Source: Peptoniphilus gorbachii
Lineage (GTDB): Bacteria; Bacillota; Clostridia; Tissierellales; Peptoniphilaceae
Length of the DNA: 64,000 bases
Assembly (NCBI RefSeq): GCF_016908115.1
Contig: NZ_JAFBDH010000001.1
Span: forward strand, 62,001-126,000
Direction: 5' to 3'
This document shows positions 1-9,014 of this stretch, in pieces (within the stretch, counting starts at the first letter, position 1; the number at the start of each line of letters is the position of its first letter). The position numbers were made by a program, and so were the translations under genes. The notes under the pieces are model-generated. The model was not told the origin of the DNA. It saw only the letters and a program-made list of their open reading frames with translations, and did no database searches.

Positions 1-3000
1 TTAGATATTTCAGATGATATTTGTATTGACTCCATTAAAAGAAATAAAAATAATAGAGAAGTTTTTTTTGTAATATTATCTGAAAAAGATCTTGAAGAAA
101 TTTTAAAGAAAAAAATAAAAGAGATTTTTTCAAAAAATTTAAAAGAATACAAAATTTACATTGATTTTAAATCATCTTCTCTTTATAAAAGTGAAGATGA
201 TTTGATTTGTGCAGAAATTTTAAAATATAATCCATCATCAAAAATTTGGATAGAAGATATTGAAATAAAAAAAGATAAAAATTTAATTGACATTAAACTT
301 CCAACTGAAGAGGCTTATTACACTCTTACAAAAAATGGATTTGGAAAGTATTTAGAAAATGAGCTTAAAATTTTTGATTTCTATAAAATTAAATTTAACT
401 TTGTAAAAGAATTAGTTGAAGAGGAAAATATAGAAACTTTTATATCTCAAATTGACGAAGCAGAGGAAGTTATCTCTTCAAAACATGAATTAGAATTAAA
501 GACAAAAGTTGAAAATAAGGTAAAGGAAAATAAATCTAAAAAAATAAATAGCTATGGAAAAAAAGATATTGATAATGTTCAAAGGCTTATTGATGTAAAT
601 GTTAATTCTCAAAAAGTCACTGTAGAAGTGGATATATTTAATGTTGAGTCTCGTGAATTAAAAACAGGGAATTTCTTAGTTGCGATGTCTGTCACAGATT
701 ATACATCTTCAACTCTTGCAAAAATATTTCTAAAGCCAGAAAAAGTTGAAGAATTTTTAGATAATTTTAAAAAGGGAGATCATGTTTTAATTACTGGAAA
801 TGTAAATTATGATAACTTTTCAAGATGTGACACTATTATGATAAGATACATTGAAAAAAGAGATAAAATTATTAGAATGGATTTTTCAAACGAAAAGAGA
901 GTTGAATTTAGAATACACTCAAAAATGTGCCAAATGTCTGGAGTAACTTCCTTTACTGATTTTGCAAAAAGAGCAAAGTTATGGGGTCATGATGCACTTG
1001 CTATATCTGATACTAATGATGTTCAGGGCTTTCCTGAAGCTATGGAGGCAGGAGAAACAACTGGACTAAAGATTTTATATGGCACTGACATAAATTTTGT
1101 AGATGATAGTGAAAAAATAGTAACAAATTATGATTCAAATAAAAATTATGATACCTATGTAGTCTTCGATATTGAAACTACTGGTCTATCTTCAAGAAAT
1201 GATAAAATTACAGAAATTGGCGCCGTAAAAATTGTTGATGGGACAATTGTAGATAGATTTTCACAACTTATTAATCCTGAAAAAGAAATTCCACAAGTTG
1301 TAGTTGAGCTTACTGGTATTAGCAATGCTAAGGTAGAAAATGAACCAACTATAGAAGAAGTAATTCCAAAGTTTTACGATTTTTCAAGGGATTCTGTTTT
1401 AGTAGCTCACAATGCAAAATTTGATATTTCCTTTATAAGAAGAGAATATGCTAATAATAATTTAGAATTTAGTCACCCAATTTTAGATACACTAGTTTTG
1501 GCAAGAGCTATTATGACTGATATGAAGAGATTTAATTTGGGAACTCTATGTAAAAATCTAGGTGTTTCTCTTGTCGGTGCACATAGGGCAGTAAATGATG
1601 CTGAAGCTACAGCAGCTATGTTTATTAAATTAATCGAAAGATTCAAGAGAGAAAAAGAATTTAATTTTGATAACTTAAATAAAGAAATAATGAACATAGA
1701 TTCTAAACGTTTATTCGAAAACTCCTTGCTAGTATTAGTAAGAAATGAAGTAGGGCTAAAAAATCTCTACAAATTAATTTCAGATTCCCACATGAAATAT
1801 TATAATTTTAATCCAAAAGTCCCAAGAACTTTATTGGATAAGTATAGAGAAGGAATTTTAGTAGGATCTGGAAATGCTAGTTCTCCTCTTTTTGATGCAG
1901 TTTATAGAATGTGTCCAGATGATGAACTTTTAGAAATTGCAAAGTATTATGACTTTTTGGAAATTCAACCTGCAAGCGACAATGTAATGGCAATAGAAGA
2001 TGGAAAATTTAGTGTAAATGACATAAGAGAAATAAATAAAAAGATTCTATGGCTTGGAGAAAAACTTGAAATTCCAGTTATTGCAGATACAGATACCTAT
2101 TATTTGGAAGAGTCAGAAGATGTTCTGAGAAGAATTGTCTTAAACGGTAAGCCTGGAAGACCTGATCCAAGAGCTAGTAGAAAGCAAAAATTCTATTTTA
2201 AAACTACAGAAGAAATGCTAGAAGAATTTTCATATCTAGGAGAAGAAAAAGCTTATGAAGTGGTTGTTTCAAATACAAATAAATTGAAAAATGAAATAGA
2301 TAGTATTAAACCAATACCAGATGGGAAATTTCCACCAGTAATAGAAGGTTCTGATGAAAGTCTTAGAGAAATAACATACAAAAAAGCTCATGATATTTAT
2401 GGCGAAAATCTACCTCCTATAGTTGAAGAAAGATTGGAAAAGGAACTTAAATCTATAATTTCAAATGGATATTCTGTTCTTTATATAATTGCACAAAAAC
2501 TTGTAAAGAAATCTAATGATGATGGATTTTTAGTAGGATCCAGAGGATCTGTTGGTTCATCTTTTGTTGCAACTATGTCTGGTATAACAGAAGTAAATCC
2601 TCTTCCACCACATTATATTTGTCCAAAGTGTAAATACTCTGAATTTACAAAGGACCTAAAATATGGTAGTGGTGTCGATATGCCAGATAAAATTTGCCCT
2701 AATTGTGGAAGTCCAATGAAAAAGGATGGTCACAATATACCTTTTGAAGTATTTTTGGGATTCTATGGAGATAAAGAGCCAGATATTGATTTAAACTTTG
2801 CAGGAGAATATCAACCACAAGCCCATAAATATACAGAAGAATTATTTGGTGAGGGTTATGTATTTAGAGCAGGAACTATTGGCAAAATAGCTGAAAAAAC
2901 TGCTTATGGATATGTAAAAAAATATTTTGATGGAAAAAATATTTCTCCAATCGAAATAGATAGGTTAGCAAAAGCAATAACAGATGGTAAAAGAACAAGT

Positions 3001-4197
3001 GGACAACATCCAGGCGGCGTTATGATTGTTCCAAAAAGCAAAAGTATTTTTGACTTTACCCCAATTCAATATCCAGCAGATGACCCTACTTCAGGAGTAA
3101 TAACTACGCATTTTGATTATAATTTTATTCATGGAAAAATTTTAAAACTTGATATACTTGGTCACGATGGTCCAACTATTATAAAAATGCTAGAAGATTT
3201 TACAGGACTTGATTCAAATAAAATTAGACTTGACGATGAGAAAACTTTATCTATTTTTAATAGTGCAGAAATTTTTAATATGGATGAGGAAATTTTTTCT
3301 TGCAATACAGGAACTCTTGGCATACCAGAATTTGGTACATCTTTTGTCATATCAATGCTTATGGAAACTAAACCAAAGAACTTTGCAGATTTAGTTAGAA
3401 TTTCCGGGCTTTCACATGGCACTGATGTATGGATATCAAATGCACAAGAGCTTGTAGATTCAGGAAGGGCAGAACTTAAAGATGTAATTGCAACTAGAGA
3501 AGACATAATGGTTTATTTAATAAATGCAGGGGCTGAGAATAAAATGGCCTTTGATACCATGGAAAAGGTTAGAAAGGGAAAGGGACTTACTGAAGAACAA
3601 GAAAAAATAATGAACAACTTAGATCTTCCAGAATGGTATATTGATTCTTGTAAAAAAATTAAGTATATGTTCCCTAAAGCTCACGCTGTTGCATATGTAA
3701 TGCTTTCTTTTAGGATTGCATACTATAAATTAAATTACCCTTTGGCTTTTTATGCTACATTTTTTACTATTAAATTAAATGATTTTAATGGAGAAAATAT
3801 TATTGAGGGACCAAGTTTTTTAAAGAATAGATTAAAAATATTAAAGGAAGTTCAAAATCCAACTGCAAAAGATAAAGGCGAAATAAGAGTATCTGAAGTA
3901 GCACTTGAAATGTATGCAAGAGGTTTTGAATTTTTGCCAGCTGATTTATATAAGTCAAAGGCATCGAAATTTACTATAGAAGATGGCAAGGTTAGAATGC
4001 CTCTTAGAGCAATACCAGGTCTTGGAGAAAACTGTGCAAATAGTATTGAAGAAGAGGCTTTAAAAACAAAGTTCTTATCAGTAGAAGATTTTTCAAAAAG
4101 GACTAGAGCAGGAAATTCTGTTATTACAATTTTACAAAAAAATGGAATGTTAATTGATTTAGATGAGACAAATCAAATTTCCTTATTTAATTTTTAA
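1..4197 (+). CDS. polC: DNA polymerase III alpha subunit, PolC type (5' end outside window)
   Basis: Replicative DNA polymerase of low-GC Gram-positives with a built-in proofreading exonuclease. The frame is open from base 1, so the gene starts before the window; the first in-frame start codon inside (TTG at 202) is not the real one. The 1398 visible codons suggest only a few dozen residues are missing. Order: N-terminal region, OB fold, PHP domain interrupted by a DEDD exonuclease (DIETTG at 1168, AHNAKFD, HRAVNDAEA), then the polymerase with a zinc finger (CPKC...CPNC), GSRGSVGSS, the catalytic PDID and LKLDILGHD motifs. The C-terminus ends in NQISLFNF, matching the beta-clamp binding peptide of this family. 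Oddity: PHP metal-ligand positions are replaced (RIHS for HxHT at 910-921, DT for DH at 1009-1014, YY for HY near 2098). Identity is certain. Confidence 0.98.
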   Translation, partial: LDISDDICIDSIKRNKNNREVFFVILSEKDLEEILKKKIKEIFSKNLKEYKIYIDFKSSSLYKSEDDLICAEILKYNPSSKIWIEDIEIKKDKNLIDIKLPTEEAYYTLTKNGFGKYLENELKIFDFYKIKFNFVKELVEEENIETFISQIDEAEEVISSKHELELKTKVENKVKENKSKKINSYGKKDIDNVQRLIDVNVNSQKVTVEVDIFNVESRELKTGNFLVAMSVTDYTSSTLAKIFLKPEKVEEFLDNFKKGDHVLITGNVNYDNFSRCDTIMIRYIEKRDKIIRMDFSNEKRVEFRIHSKMCQMSGVTSFTDFAKRAKLWGHDALAISDTNDVQGFPEAMEAGETTGLKILYGTDINFVDDSEKIVTNYDSNKNYDTYVVFDIETTGLSSRNDKITEIGAVKIVDGTIVDRFSQLINPEKEIPQVVVELTGISNAKVENEPTIEEVIPKFYDFSRDSVLVAHNAKFDISFIRREYANNNLEFSHPILDTLVLARAIMTDMKRFNLGTLCKNLGVSLVGAHRAVNDAEATAAMFIKLIERFKREKEFNFDNLNKEIMNIDSKRLFENSLLVLVRNEVGLKNLYKLISDSHMKYYNFNPKVPRTLLDKYREGILVGSGNASSPLFDAVYRMCPDDELLEIAKYYDFLEIQPASDNVMAIEDGKFSVNDIREINKKILWLGEKLEIPVIADTDTYYLEESEDVLRRIVLNGKPGRPDPRASRKQKFYFKTTEEMLEEFSYLGEEKAYEVVVSNTNKLKNEIDSIKPIPDGKFPPVIEGSDESLREITYKKAHDIYGENLPPIVEERLEKELKSIISNGYSVLYIIAQKLVKKSNDDGFLVGSRGSVGSSFVATMSGITEVNPLPPHYICPKCKYSEFTKDLKYGSGVDMPDKICPNCGSPMKKDGHNIPFEVFLGFYGDKEPDIDLNFAGEYQPQAHKYTEELFGEGYVFRAGTIGKIAEKTAYGYVKKYFDGKNISPIEIDRLAKAITDGKRTSGQHPGGVMIVPKSKSIFDFTPIQYPADDPTSGVITTHFDYNFIHGKILKLDILGHDGPTIIKMLEDFTGLDSNKIRLDDEKTLSIFNSAEIFNMDEEIFSCNTGTLGIPEFGTSFVISMLMETKPKNFADLVRISGLSHGTDVWISNAQELVDSGRAELKDVIATREDIMVYLINAGAENKMAFDTMEKVRKGKGLTEEQEKIMNNLDLPEWYIDSCKKIKYMFPKAHAVAYVMLSFRIAYYKLNYPLAFYATFFTIKLNDFNGENIIEGPSFLKNRLKILKEVQNPTAKDKGEIRVSEVALEMYARGFEFLPADLYKSKASKFTIEDGKVRMPLRAIPGLGENCANSIEEEALKTKFLSVEDFSKRTRAGNSVITILQKNGMLIDLDETNQISLFNF

Positions 4198-4227
4198 GCT
4201 ATAGCATTGAATAATTTTAGTTATATG

Positions 4228-4255
4228 TTGTAATTCTGCTATTTTATGTTATAAT
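4228..4255 (+). promoter_or_regulatory. Promoter of the rimP-nusA-infB operon
   Basis: A sigma-A type promoter: TTGTAA at 4228-4233, 16 bp spacer, perfect TATAAT at 4250-4255. It lies just after polC and just before a terminator-like hairpin, so its transcript must read through that hairpin to reach rimP. Confidence 0.6.
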
Positions 4256-4280
4256 TTAATAAGAAAGATATTTTAGTGAA

Positions 4281-4310
4281 AAGAGTGGGTTAGCCCACTC
4301 TTTGTTTTTT
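4281..4310 (+). terminator. Intrinsic terminator or attenuator ahead of rimP
   Basis: A perfect 9 bp stem (4281-4289 with 4294-4302, core GAGTGGG/CCCACTC) closes a 4 nt loop and runs into a T-rich tail to 4310. It can end polC transcripts. Because a promoter sits about 25 bp upstream, it can also act as a leader attenuator for the operon that encodes NusA. Confidence 0.7.
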
Positions 4311-4326
4311 AGTAGTGAGGTGTTAA

Positions 4327-4788
4327 GTGAATAATAAAGAATTGAGAAGAGAAATTTACCCACTAGCTGAAAAGGTAGCGGAAGAACTTGGCTACGAAGT
4401 TGTAGATATAGAATTTCAAAATGGATCAAAACATGATCTGCTATCTATTTTTATTTACAAAAAAGATGGTATTGATCTTGATGACTGTACTGAAATGAGT
4501 AGAAATCTAGAAAAGGAATTAGATAACATTGAGATTTTAAAGAATCCTTATTATTTGGAGATTTCTTCGCCAGGACTTGACAGACCTTTAAAAACAAAAG
4601 ATGATTATAGAAGAAATATTGGAAATGAAGTAGATGTTAAACTTTATGCTCCAATTGATGGTAAAAAAGAATTTAGTTTTGTTTTAGACAGATACGATGA
4701 TGAATTTGTTTATTGTAAAGTTGATGATGAGGAATTAAAAATTCCTATAAAGTCAATTGCATCTATGAAACAAACTATTAAGTTTTAA
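4327..4788 (+). CDS. rimP: Ribosome maturation factor RimP
   Basis: RimP helps assemble the 30S ribosomal subunit. The 153-residue product has the usual family length with an alpha/beta N-terminal half (AEELGYEVVDIEF, DDCTEMSRNLEKELD, YYLEISSPGLDRPL) and an SH3-like C-terminal half. The GTG start is preceded by a GTGAGGTG ribosome site. It is the first gene of the conserved rimP-nusA-ylxR-infB operon, with nusA 12 nt downstream. The ISSPGLDRPL signature makes the assignment secure. Confidence 0.95.
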   Translation: MNNKELRREIYPLAEKVAEELGYEVVDIEFQNGSKHDLLSIFIYKKDGIDLDDCTEMSRNLEKELDNIEILKNPYYLEISSPGLDRPLKTKDDYRRNIGNEVDVKLYAPIDGKKEFSFVLDRYDDEFVYCKVDDEELKIPIKSIASMKQTIKF

Positions 4789-4800
4789 ATGGAGGATTAA

Positions 4801-6042
4801 ATGAACCAAGAGTTTATAGACGCTTTAAGTGAAATTGAAAAAGAAAAAGGGATTTCAAGAGAAATCATATTTGAAGCGTTGGAATCAGCTTTAGTTTCTA
4901 GTTATAGAAAAAACTATGGTACATCTCAAAATGTTATTGTAAATATGAATAGAGAAACTGGAGAAATCAAACTTTTTGCATCAAAAAATATTGTAGAAAA
5001 TGTTGAAGATGATCAACTTGAAATTTCTCTAGATGAAGCAAAAAAAATTGACCCAAGTTATGAAGTCGGAGATATATATAATTTAGAAATTCATCCTAAA
5101 AATTTTGGAAGAATTGCTGCTCAAACTGCTAAACAAGTTGTTATCCAAAGAATAAAAGATGCTGAAAGAGATATTGTTTTCGACGAGTATGTTGAAAGGG
5201 AAAAGGAAATTATCACTGGAGTAGTTCAAAGAAAATCTTACAATAATGTCTATGTTGATTTAGGAACTACTGAAGCTGTTTTACCTTATAGCGAACAAAT
5301 TAATGGCGAAAAATATGAACATGGTGATAGATACAAATTGTTGATACTATCTGTTGAAAAATCGACAAAAGGTCCACAAATAATACTTTCAAGATCACAT
5401 CCTGATTTAATAAAAAGACTTTTTGAATTAGAAGTCCCAGAAGTAAGTGAAGGAATTGTTGAAATATATTCTATTTCAAGAGAAGCAGGGTCAAGAACAA
5501 AAATAGCAGTATTTTCAAGAGACCCTGAAGTAGATCCACTTGGAGCTTGCGTTGGTTATAAGGGTCAAAGAGTTAATGCTATTGTTGATGAAATCCACAA
5601 TGAAAAAATTGATATTGTAATTTATGAAAAAGAAATTGATAAATTTATTGCAAACTCTTTAAGCCCATCAAAAGTTGAAAAAGTTTTTGTAAATGAAGCT
5701 GAAAAATCTGCATTAGCAATAGTGCCAGATTATCAATTATCACTAGCAATTGGTAAGGAAGGACAAAATGTTAGACTTGCAGCTAAACTAACTGGATGGA
5801 AAATCGATATTAAATCTCAGGAACAGTTTGAAGAATATCTTGAAGACAGAGGTATTACTGAAGAAGAATTGGCTGAAGAATTTGAAAATGCTAAAAAAGA
5901 AATACCTGAAGAAATAGAAAATTCTGAGGAATCAATTGAAATTAATGATTCAAATGTTGAAGTTAATGATGAAGATTTAATAGTAGAGGATTCTTCAGAT
6001 GAAATTAAAGATACTGAAGAGATAGAAAAAAAGGAAAATTGA
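4801..6042 (+). CDS. nusA: Transcription termination/antitermination factor NusA
   Basis: NusA binds RNA polymerase and nascent RNA and modulates pausing, termination and antitermination. The 413-residue protein has the N-terminal polymerase-binding domain (GISREIIFEALESALVSSY), an S1 domain at about 135-200, and two KH domains (GACVGYKGQRVNAI and LAIGKEGQNVRLAAKLTGW). It ends in a tail of about 60 residues very rich in Glu, Asp and Ser; there are no acidic AR repeats of the E. coli kind. A GGAGG site stands 5 nt before ATG. Its own operon leader carries a terminator-like hairpin, which would allow autoregulation (inference). Confidence 0.97.
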   Translation: MNQEFIDALSEIEKEKGISREIIFEALESALVSSYRKNYGTSQNVIVNMNRETGEIKLFASKNIVENVEDDQLEISLDEAKKIDPSYEVGDIYNLEIHPKNFGRIAAQTAKQVVIQRIKDAERDIVFDEYVEREKEIITGVVQRKSYNNVYVDLGTTEAVLPYSEQINGEKYEHGDRYKLLILSVEKSTKGPQIILSRSHPDLIKRLFELEVPEVSEGIVEIYSISREAGSRTKIAVFSRDPEVDPLGACVGYKGQRVNAIVDEIHNEKIDIVIYEKEIDKFIANSLSPSKVEKVFVNEAEKSALAIVPDYQLSLAIGKEGQNVRLAAKLTGWKIDIKSQEQFEEYLEDRGITEEELAEEFENAKKEIPEEIENSEESIEINDSNVEVNDEDLIVEDSSDEIKDTEEIEKKEN

Positions 6043-6069
6043 AAAATTCTTAATTTAACGGAGTGAAAA

Positions 6070-6333
6070 ATGACTAAAATTAGGAAAATACCTATGCGTA
6101 CATGCATAGGTTGTAGGGAACAAAGGGCAAAAAAAGATTTGATCAGAGTTGTCAAAAACAAAGAAAATGAGATCTTTATAGATAAAACGGGTAAGGCAAA
6201 TGGAAGAGGAGCTTATTTATGCAATGACAAAAGTTGTTTAGAAAAAGCGATAAAGTCAAAGGCTCTAAACAGAGCATTTACAACAGAAATTAGTGAGGAA
6301 GTTTATGATAAGCTAATGAATTCTGTAGATTAA
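6070..6333 (+). CDS. rnpM: YlxR-family RNA-binding protein (RNase P modulator RnpM)
   Basis: An 87-residue basic protein of the YlxR (DUF448) family, whose B. subtilis member binds the RNase P RNA and modulates its activity. Family marks are the N-terminal RKIPMRTCIGCREQRAKKDLIR motif region and GKANGRGAYLC. It sits between nusA and infB, as is standard. The small L7Ae-like protein YlxQ that often follows YlxR is absent; infB comes directly after, 24 nt downstream of the stop. Confidence 0.93.
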   Translation: MTKIRKIPMRTCIGCREQRAKKDLIRVVKNKENEIFIDKTGKANGRGAYLCNDKSCLEKAIKSKALNRAFTTEISEEVYDKLMNSVD

Positions 6334-6357
6334 GCTTCTTTTGAGGAGGTGTTCAAT

Positions 6358-8661
6358 TTGTCAAAGATAAGAGTGCACGCATTGGCAAAGGAAATTGGTA
6401 TTACAAGTAAAGAATTAATTTTAAAATTAAATGAAATAGAGATACCTGTAAAAAATCACATGTCAACGCTAGAAAGTGCTGATGAAGAAAAAGTAAGAAA
6501 ATTATACAAAAAAAACTCTTCTGAGAATGAATCTCCTGTAAAGAATGATAATTCTAAAAATAGTAGAGATAAAAAAAATAAAAAACAAGATGCCAATAAT
6601 AATGGTAATAAAGAAAAACAAAATAAAGACAGCGTTAAAAAAAATAGAGATAACAAAGTAAATACTAATAAAAAGTCATTTGACAATGGTAAAGTAGAAA
6701 ACCACAAACACAATAAAAGTTTTAAAAATAAAAAAGAAGAGTTTTTTGGAGAAGAAGATTTTAAAAACAATAGAAAAAAGAAATCCAAAAATAAAGATGA
6801 TAAAAAGGAAATTAACAACTCCTACAATAGAGATTTAACAAAGAAAAAACCCAAGAAAAAAGTTAAATCAAGACATAAAACAGAGGAAGAAAATAAAGGG
6901 GATGATCCTATAACAGTGATTGCACCAATTACAGTTAAAGATTTTGCAGATCAACTTGGAGTATCTGTGTCAACAGTAATTACAAAATTAATAGGTCTTG
7001 GAGTAATGGCCAACCAAAATCAAAGTATTGATGAGGATACTTGCATTTTATTGGCAGATGAATTAGGAATTGGAATTGAAATTGAAGAACAAAAACTTGA
7101 TAATTCCATTGAAGAAGAATATGGCCTATTAAAGAAAGACAAGGAAAGAGACTTAAAAACAAGACCACCAGTTGTAACAGTTATGGGTCACGTTGACCAT
7201 GGTAAGACATCTCTTCTTGATTCAATAAAGAAAACTCATGTTACACAATCTGAAGCTGGGGGAATCACTCAACATATAGGTGCTTACACAGTAAATTTAT
7301 CAGGAAAGAAAATAACTTTTTTAGATACTCCTGGTCACGAAGCTTTTACTTCAATGAGACTTAGAGGAGCTCAAACTACAGATATAGCAGTGCTTGTTGT
7401 TGCTGCAGATGATGGTGTAATGCCTCAAACTATAGAAGCTATTTCTCACGCAAGATCAGCTGAAGTCCCAATTATCGTAGCCATTACAAAAATTGATAAA
7501 CCAGAAGCCAATCCTGAAAGAGTAAAGCAAGAGCTTATGAATGAAAATTTAGTAGCTGAAGAGTGGGACGGAGACACTATTGTTGTAGGCGTTTCTTCTA
7601 AAACTGGAGAAGGAATAGATGAACTTCTTGAAATGATTCTTTTAGTAGCAGAAATGAGAGAACTAAAGGCAAACCCTAACAGACGTGCTATCGGTACAAT
7701 TATTGAAGCAAATCTTGACAAGGCAAAGGGACCTATGGCTACTATTCTTATTAAAAATGGTACTTTAAGATTTGGAGACTCAATAGTATCCGGAGTATGT
7801 TCTGGTAGAATTAGAGCAATGGAAGATGATAAGGGCAAAAAAGTTAAAAAAGCTGGTCCATCGATGCCAGTTGTAGTTCTTGGCCTTAACGAAGTTCCTA
7901 ATGCAGGAGATACTATTTATGCAGTAAATGACGACAAAACTGCCAAGGCAATTGCTGATAAAAATTCAGAAATTTCAAGAGAAAAAAGGCTTAGTCAAAC
8001 AACAAAGATTAGTCTTGATAATTTATTTGAAAAAATTTCTGAAGAAGATGTAAAAGAATTAAATATTGTTGTTAAAGCTGATGTTAAAGGATCTGTTGAA
8101 GCTTTAAATCAATCACTTTTAAAACTTTCTACAAATGAAGTTAAAATTTCAATAATTCACTCTGGTGTTGGCGGAATTAACGAATCTGACGTAACACTTG
8201 CCTCTGCATCTAATGCAATTGTAATAGGATTTAATGTAAGACCAAATATTAATGCTATAGAACTTGCTAAAGCTGAAGATGTTGAAATTAGAACTTATAG
8301 AGTAATTTACGAAATAATAAATGACATTGAACAAGCTGCTAAAGGTATGCTTGACCCAGATATTGTTGAAGAAATTCTTGGTAGATGTGAAATTAGACAA
8401 ACATTTAAACTTCCTAACAACCAAATGGTTGCAGGTGTATATGTTTTAAATGGTAAGATTTTAAGAAATTCTAAAGTAAAAGTTTTGAGAGATGATGTCG
8501 TAATTCACGAAGGAGATATTGCATCACTTAAGAGATTTAAAGATGATGCAAAAGAACTTGCTAGCGGCTTTGAAGGTGGTCTTGTAATCGATGGCTTCAA
8601 TGACATCAAAGAGGGAGACCTTCTTGAATCATTTATATTAAAGGAAGTTAAGAGAGCATAA
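6358..8661 (+). CDS. infB: Translation initiation factor IF-2
   Basis: GTPase that places initiator tRNA on the 30S subunit. I start it at TTG 6358 (MSKIRVHALAKEIG), 8 nt after GAGGAGG; the in-frame GTG at 6349 overlaps that ribosome site and is unlikely. Product 767 residues. After an IF2_N domain comes a low-complexity Lys/Asn linker of about 130 residues, a second IF2_N domain, then the G domain with GHVDHGKT, DTPGHE and TKID, followed by domains II-IV. The stop overlaps the rbfA start by one base, indicating coupled translation. YlxQ and YlxP genes found around infB in B. subtilis are missing. Confidence 0.97.
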   Translation: MSKIRVHALAKEIGITSKELILKLNEIEIPVKNHMSTLESADEEKVRKLYKKNSSENESPVKNDNSKNSRDKKNKKQDANNNGNKEKQNKDSVKKNRDNKVNTNKKSFDNGKVENHKHNKSFKNKKEEFFGEEDFKNNRKKKSKNKDDKKEINNSYNRDLTKKKPKKKVKSRHKTEEENKGDDPITVIAPITVKDFADQLGVSVSTVITKLIGLGVMANQNQSIDEDTCILLADELGIGIEIEEQKLDNSIEEEYGLLKKDKERDLKTRPPVVTVMGHVDHGKTSLLDSIKKTHVTQSEAGGITQHIGAYTVNLSGKKITFLDTPGHEAFTSMRLRGAQTTDIAVLVVAADDGVMPQTIEAISHARSAEVPIIVAITKIDKPEANPERVKQELMNENLVAEEWDGDTIVVGVSSKTGEGIDELLEMILLVAEMRELKANPNRRAIGTIIEANLDKAKGPMATILIKNGTLRFGDSIVSGVCSGRIRAMEDDKGKKVKKAGPSMPVVVLGLNEVPNAGDTIYAVNDDKTAKAIADKNSEISREKRLSQTTKISLDNLFEKISEEDVKELNIVVKADVKGSVEALNQSLLKLSTNEVKISIIHSGVGGINESDVTLASASNAIVIGFNVRPNINAIELAKAEDVEIRTYRVIYEIINDIEQAAKGMLDPDIVEEILGRCEIRQTFKLPNNQMVAGVYVLNGKILRNSKVKVLRDDVVIHEGDIASLKRFKDDAKELASGFEGGLVIDGFNDIKEGDLLESFILKEVKRA

Positions 8662-9014
8662 TGAATAATAAGAGAATTAATAGAATTTCTGAAGAAGTAA
8701 AAAGAACTATTTCAAATATTATCCAAAATGAATTAAAGGATCCGAGAATTCCATCTATAACAAGTATTTCACATGTAGATGTTACTAATGATTTATCTTT
8801 TGCCAAGGTATATGTTTCTGTACTTGGAAATGACTTTGATAGAGATGAAGCTGTTGAAGGTTTAAATTCCGCAAAGGGATTTATAAAAAAAGAGTTATCA
8901 AAAAAAGTTAAACTTAGAGCCATGCCTGAACTTATCTTTATTAAAGATGATTCTATAGAAAAGGCACTTGAACTTGATAAATTAATTGATGAGGTAAATC
9001 GTGGAAATGAATAA
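8661..9014 (+). CDS. rbfA: 30S ribosome-binding factor RbfA
   Basis: RbfA binds the 30S subunit and promotes 16S rRNA 5' end maturation. The 117-residue product has the family pattern: RINRISEEVKRTISNIIQ, LKDPRIPSITSISHVDVT, and AKVYVSVLG, with a KH-like fold expected. It is translationally coupled to infB (TAATG overlap). Its 3' end overlaps the start of nrnA. Confidence 0.95.
   Translation: MNNKRINRISEEVKRTISNIIQNELKDPRIPSITSISHVDVTNDLSFAKVYVSVLGNDFDRDEAVEGLNSAKGFIKKELSKKVKLRAMPELIFIKDDSIEKALELDKLIDEVNRGNE

Noticed and set aside
202-4197. polC starting at TTG 202
   Set aside because: The frame is open to base 1 and the domain content needs residues before 202; no ribosome site precedes that TTG.
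6456-6818. Antisense reading frame in infB and similar long antisense frames in polC, nusA, pnp and mutL
   Set aside because: They mirror Lys/Glu-rich coding sequence as Leu/Phe/Ser-rich products, have no ribosome sites and match no family.
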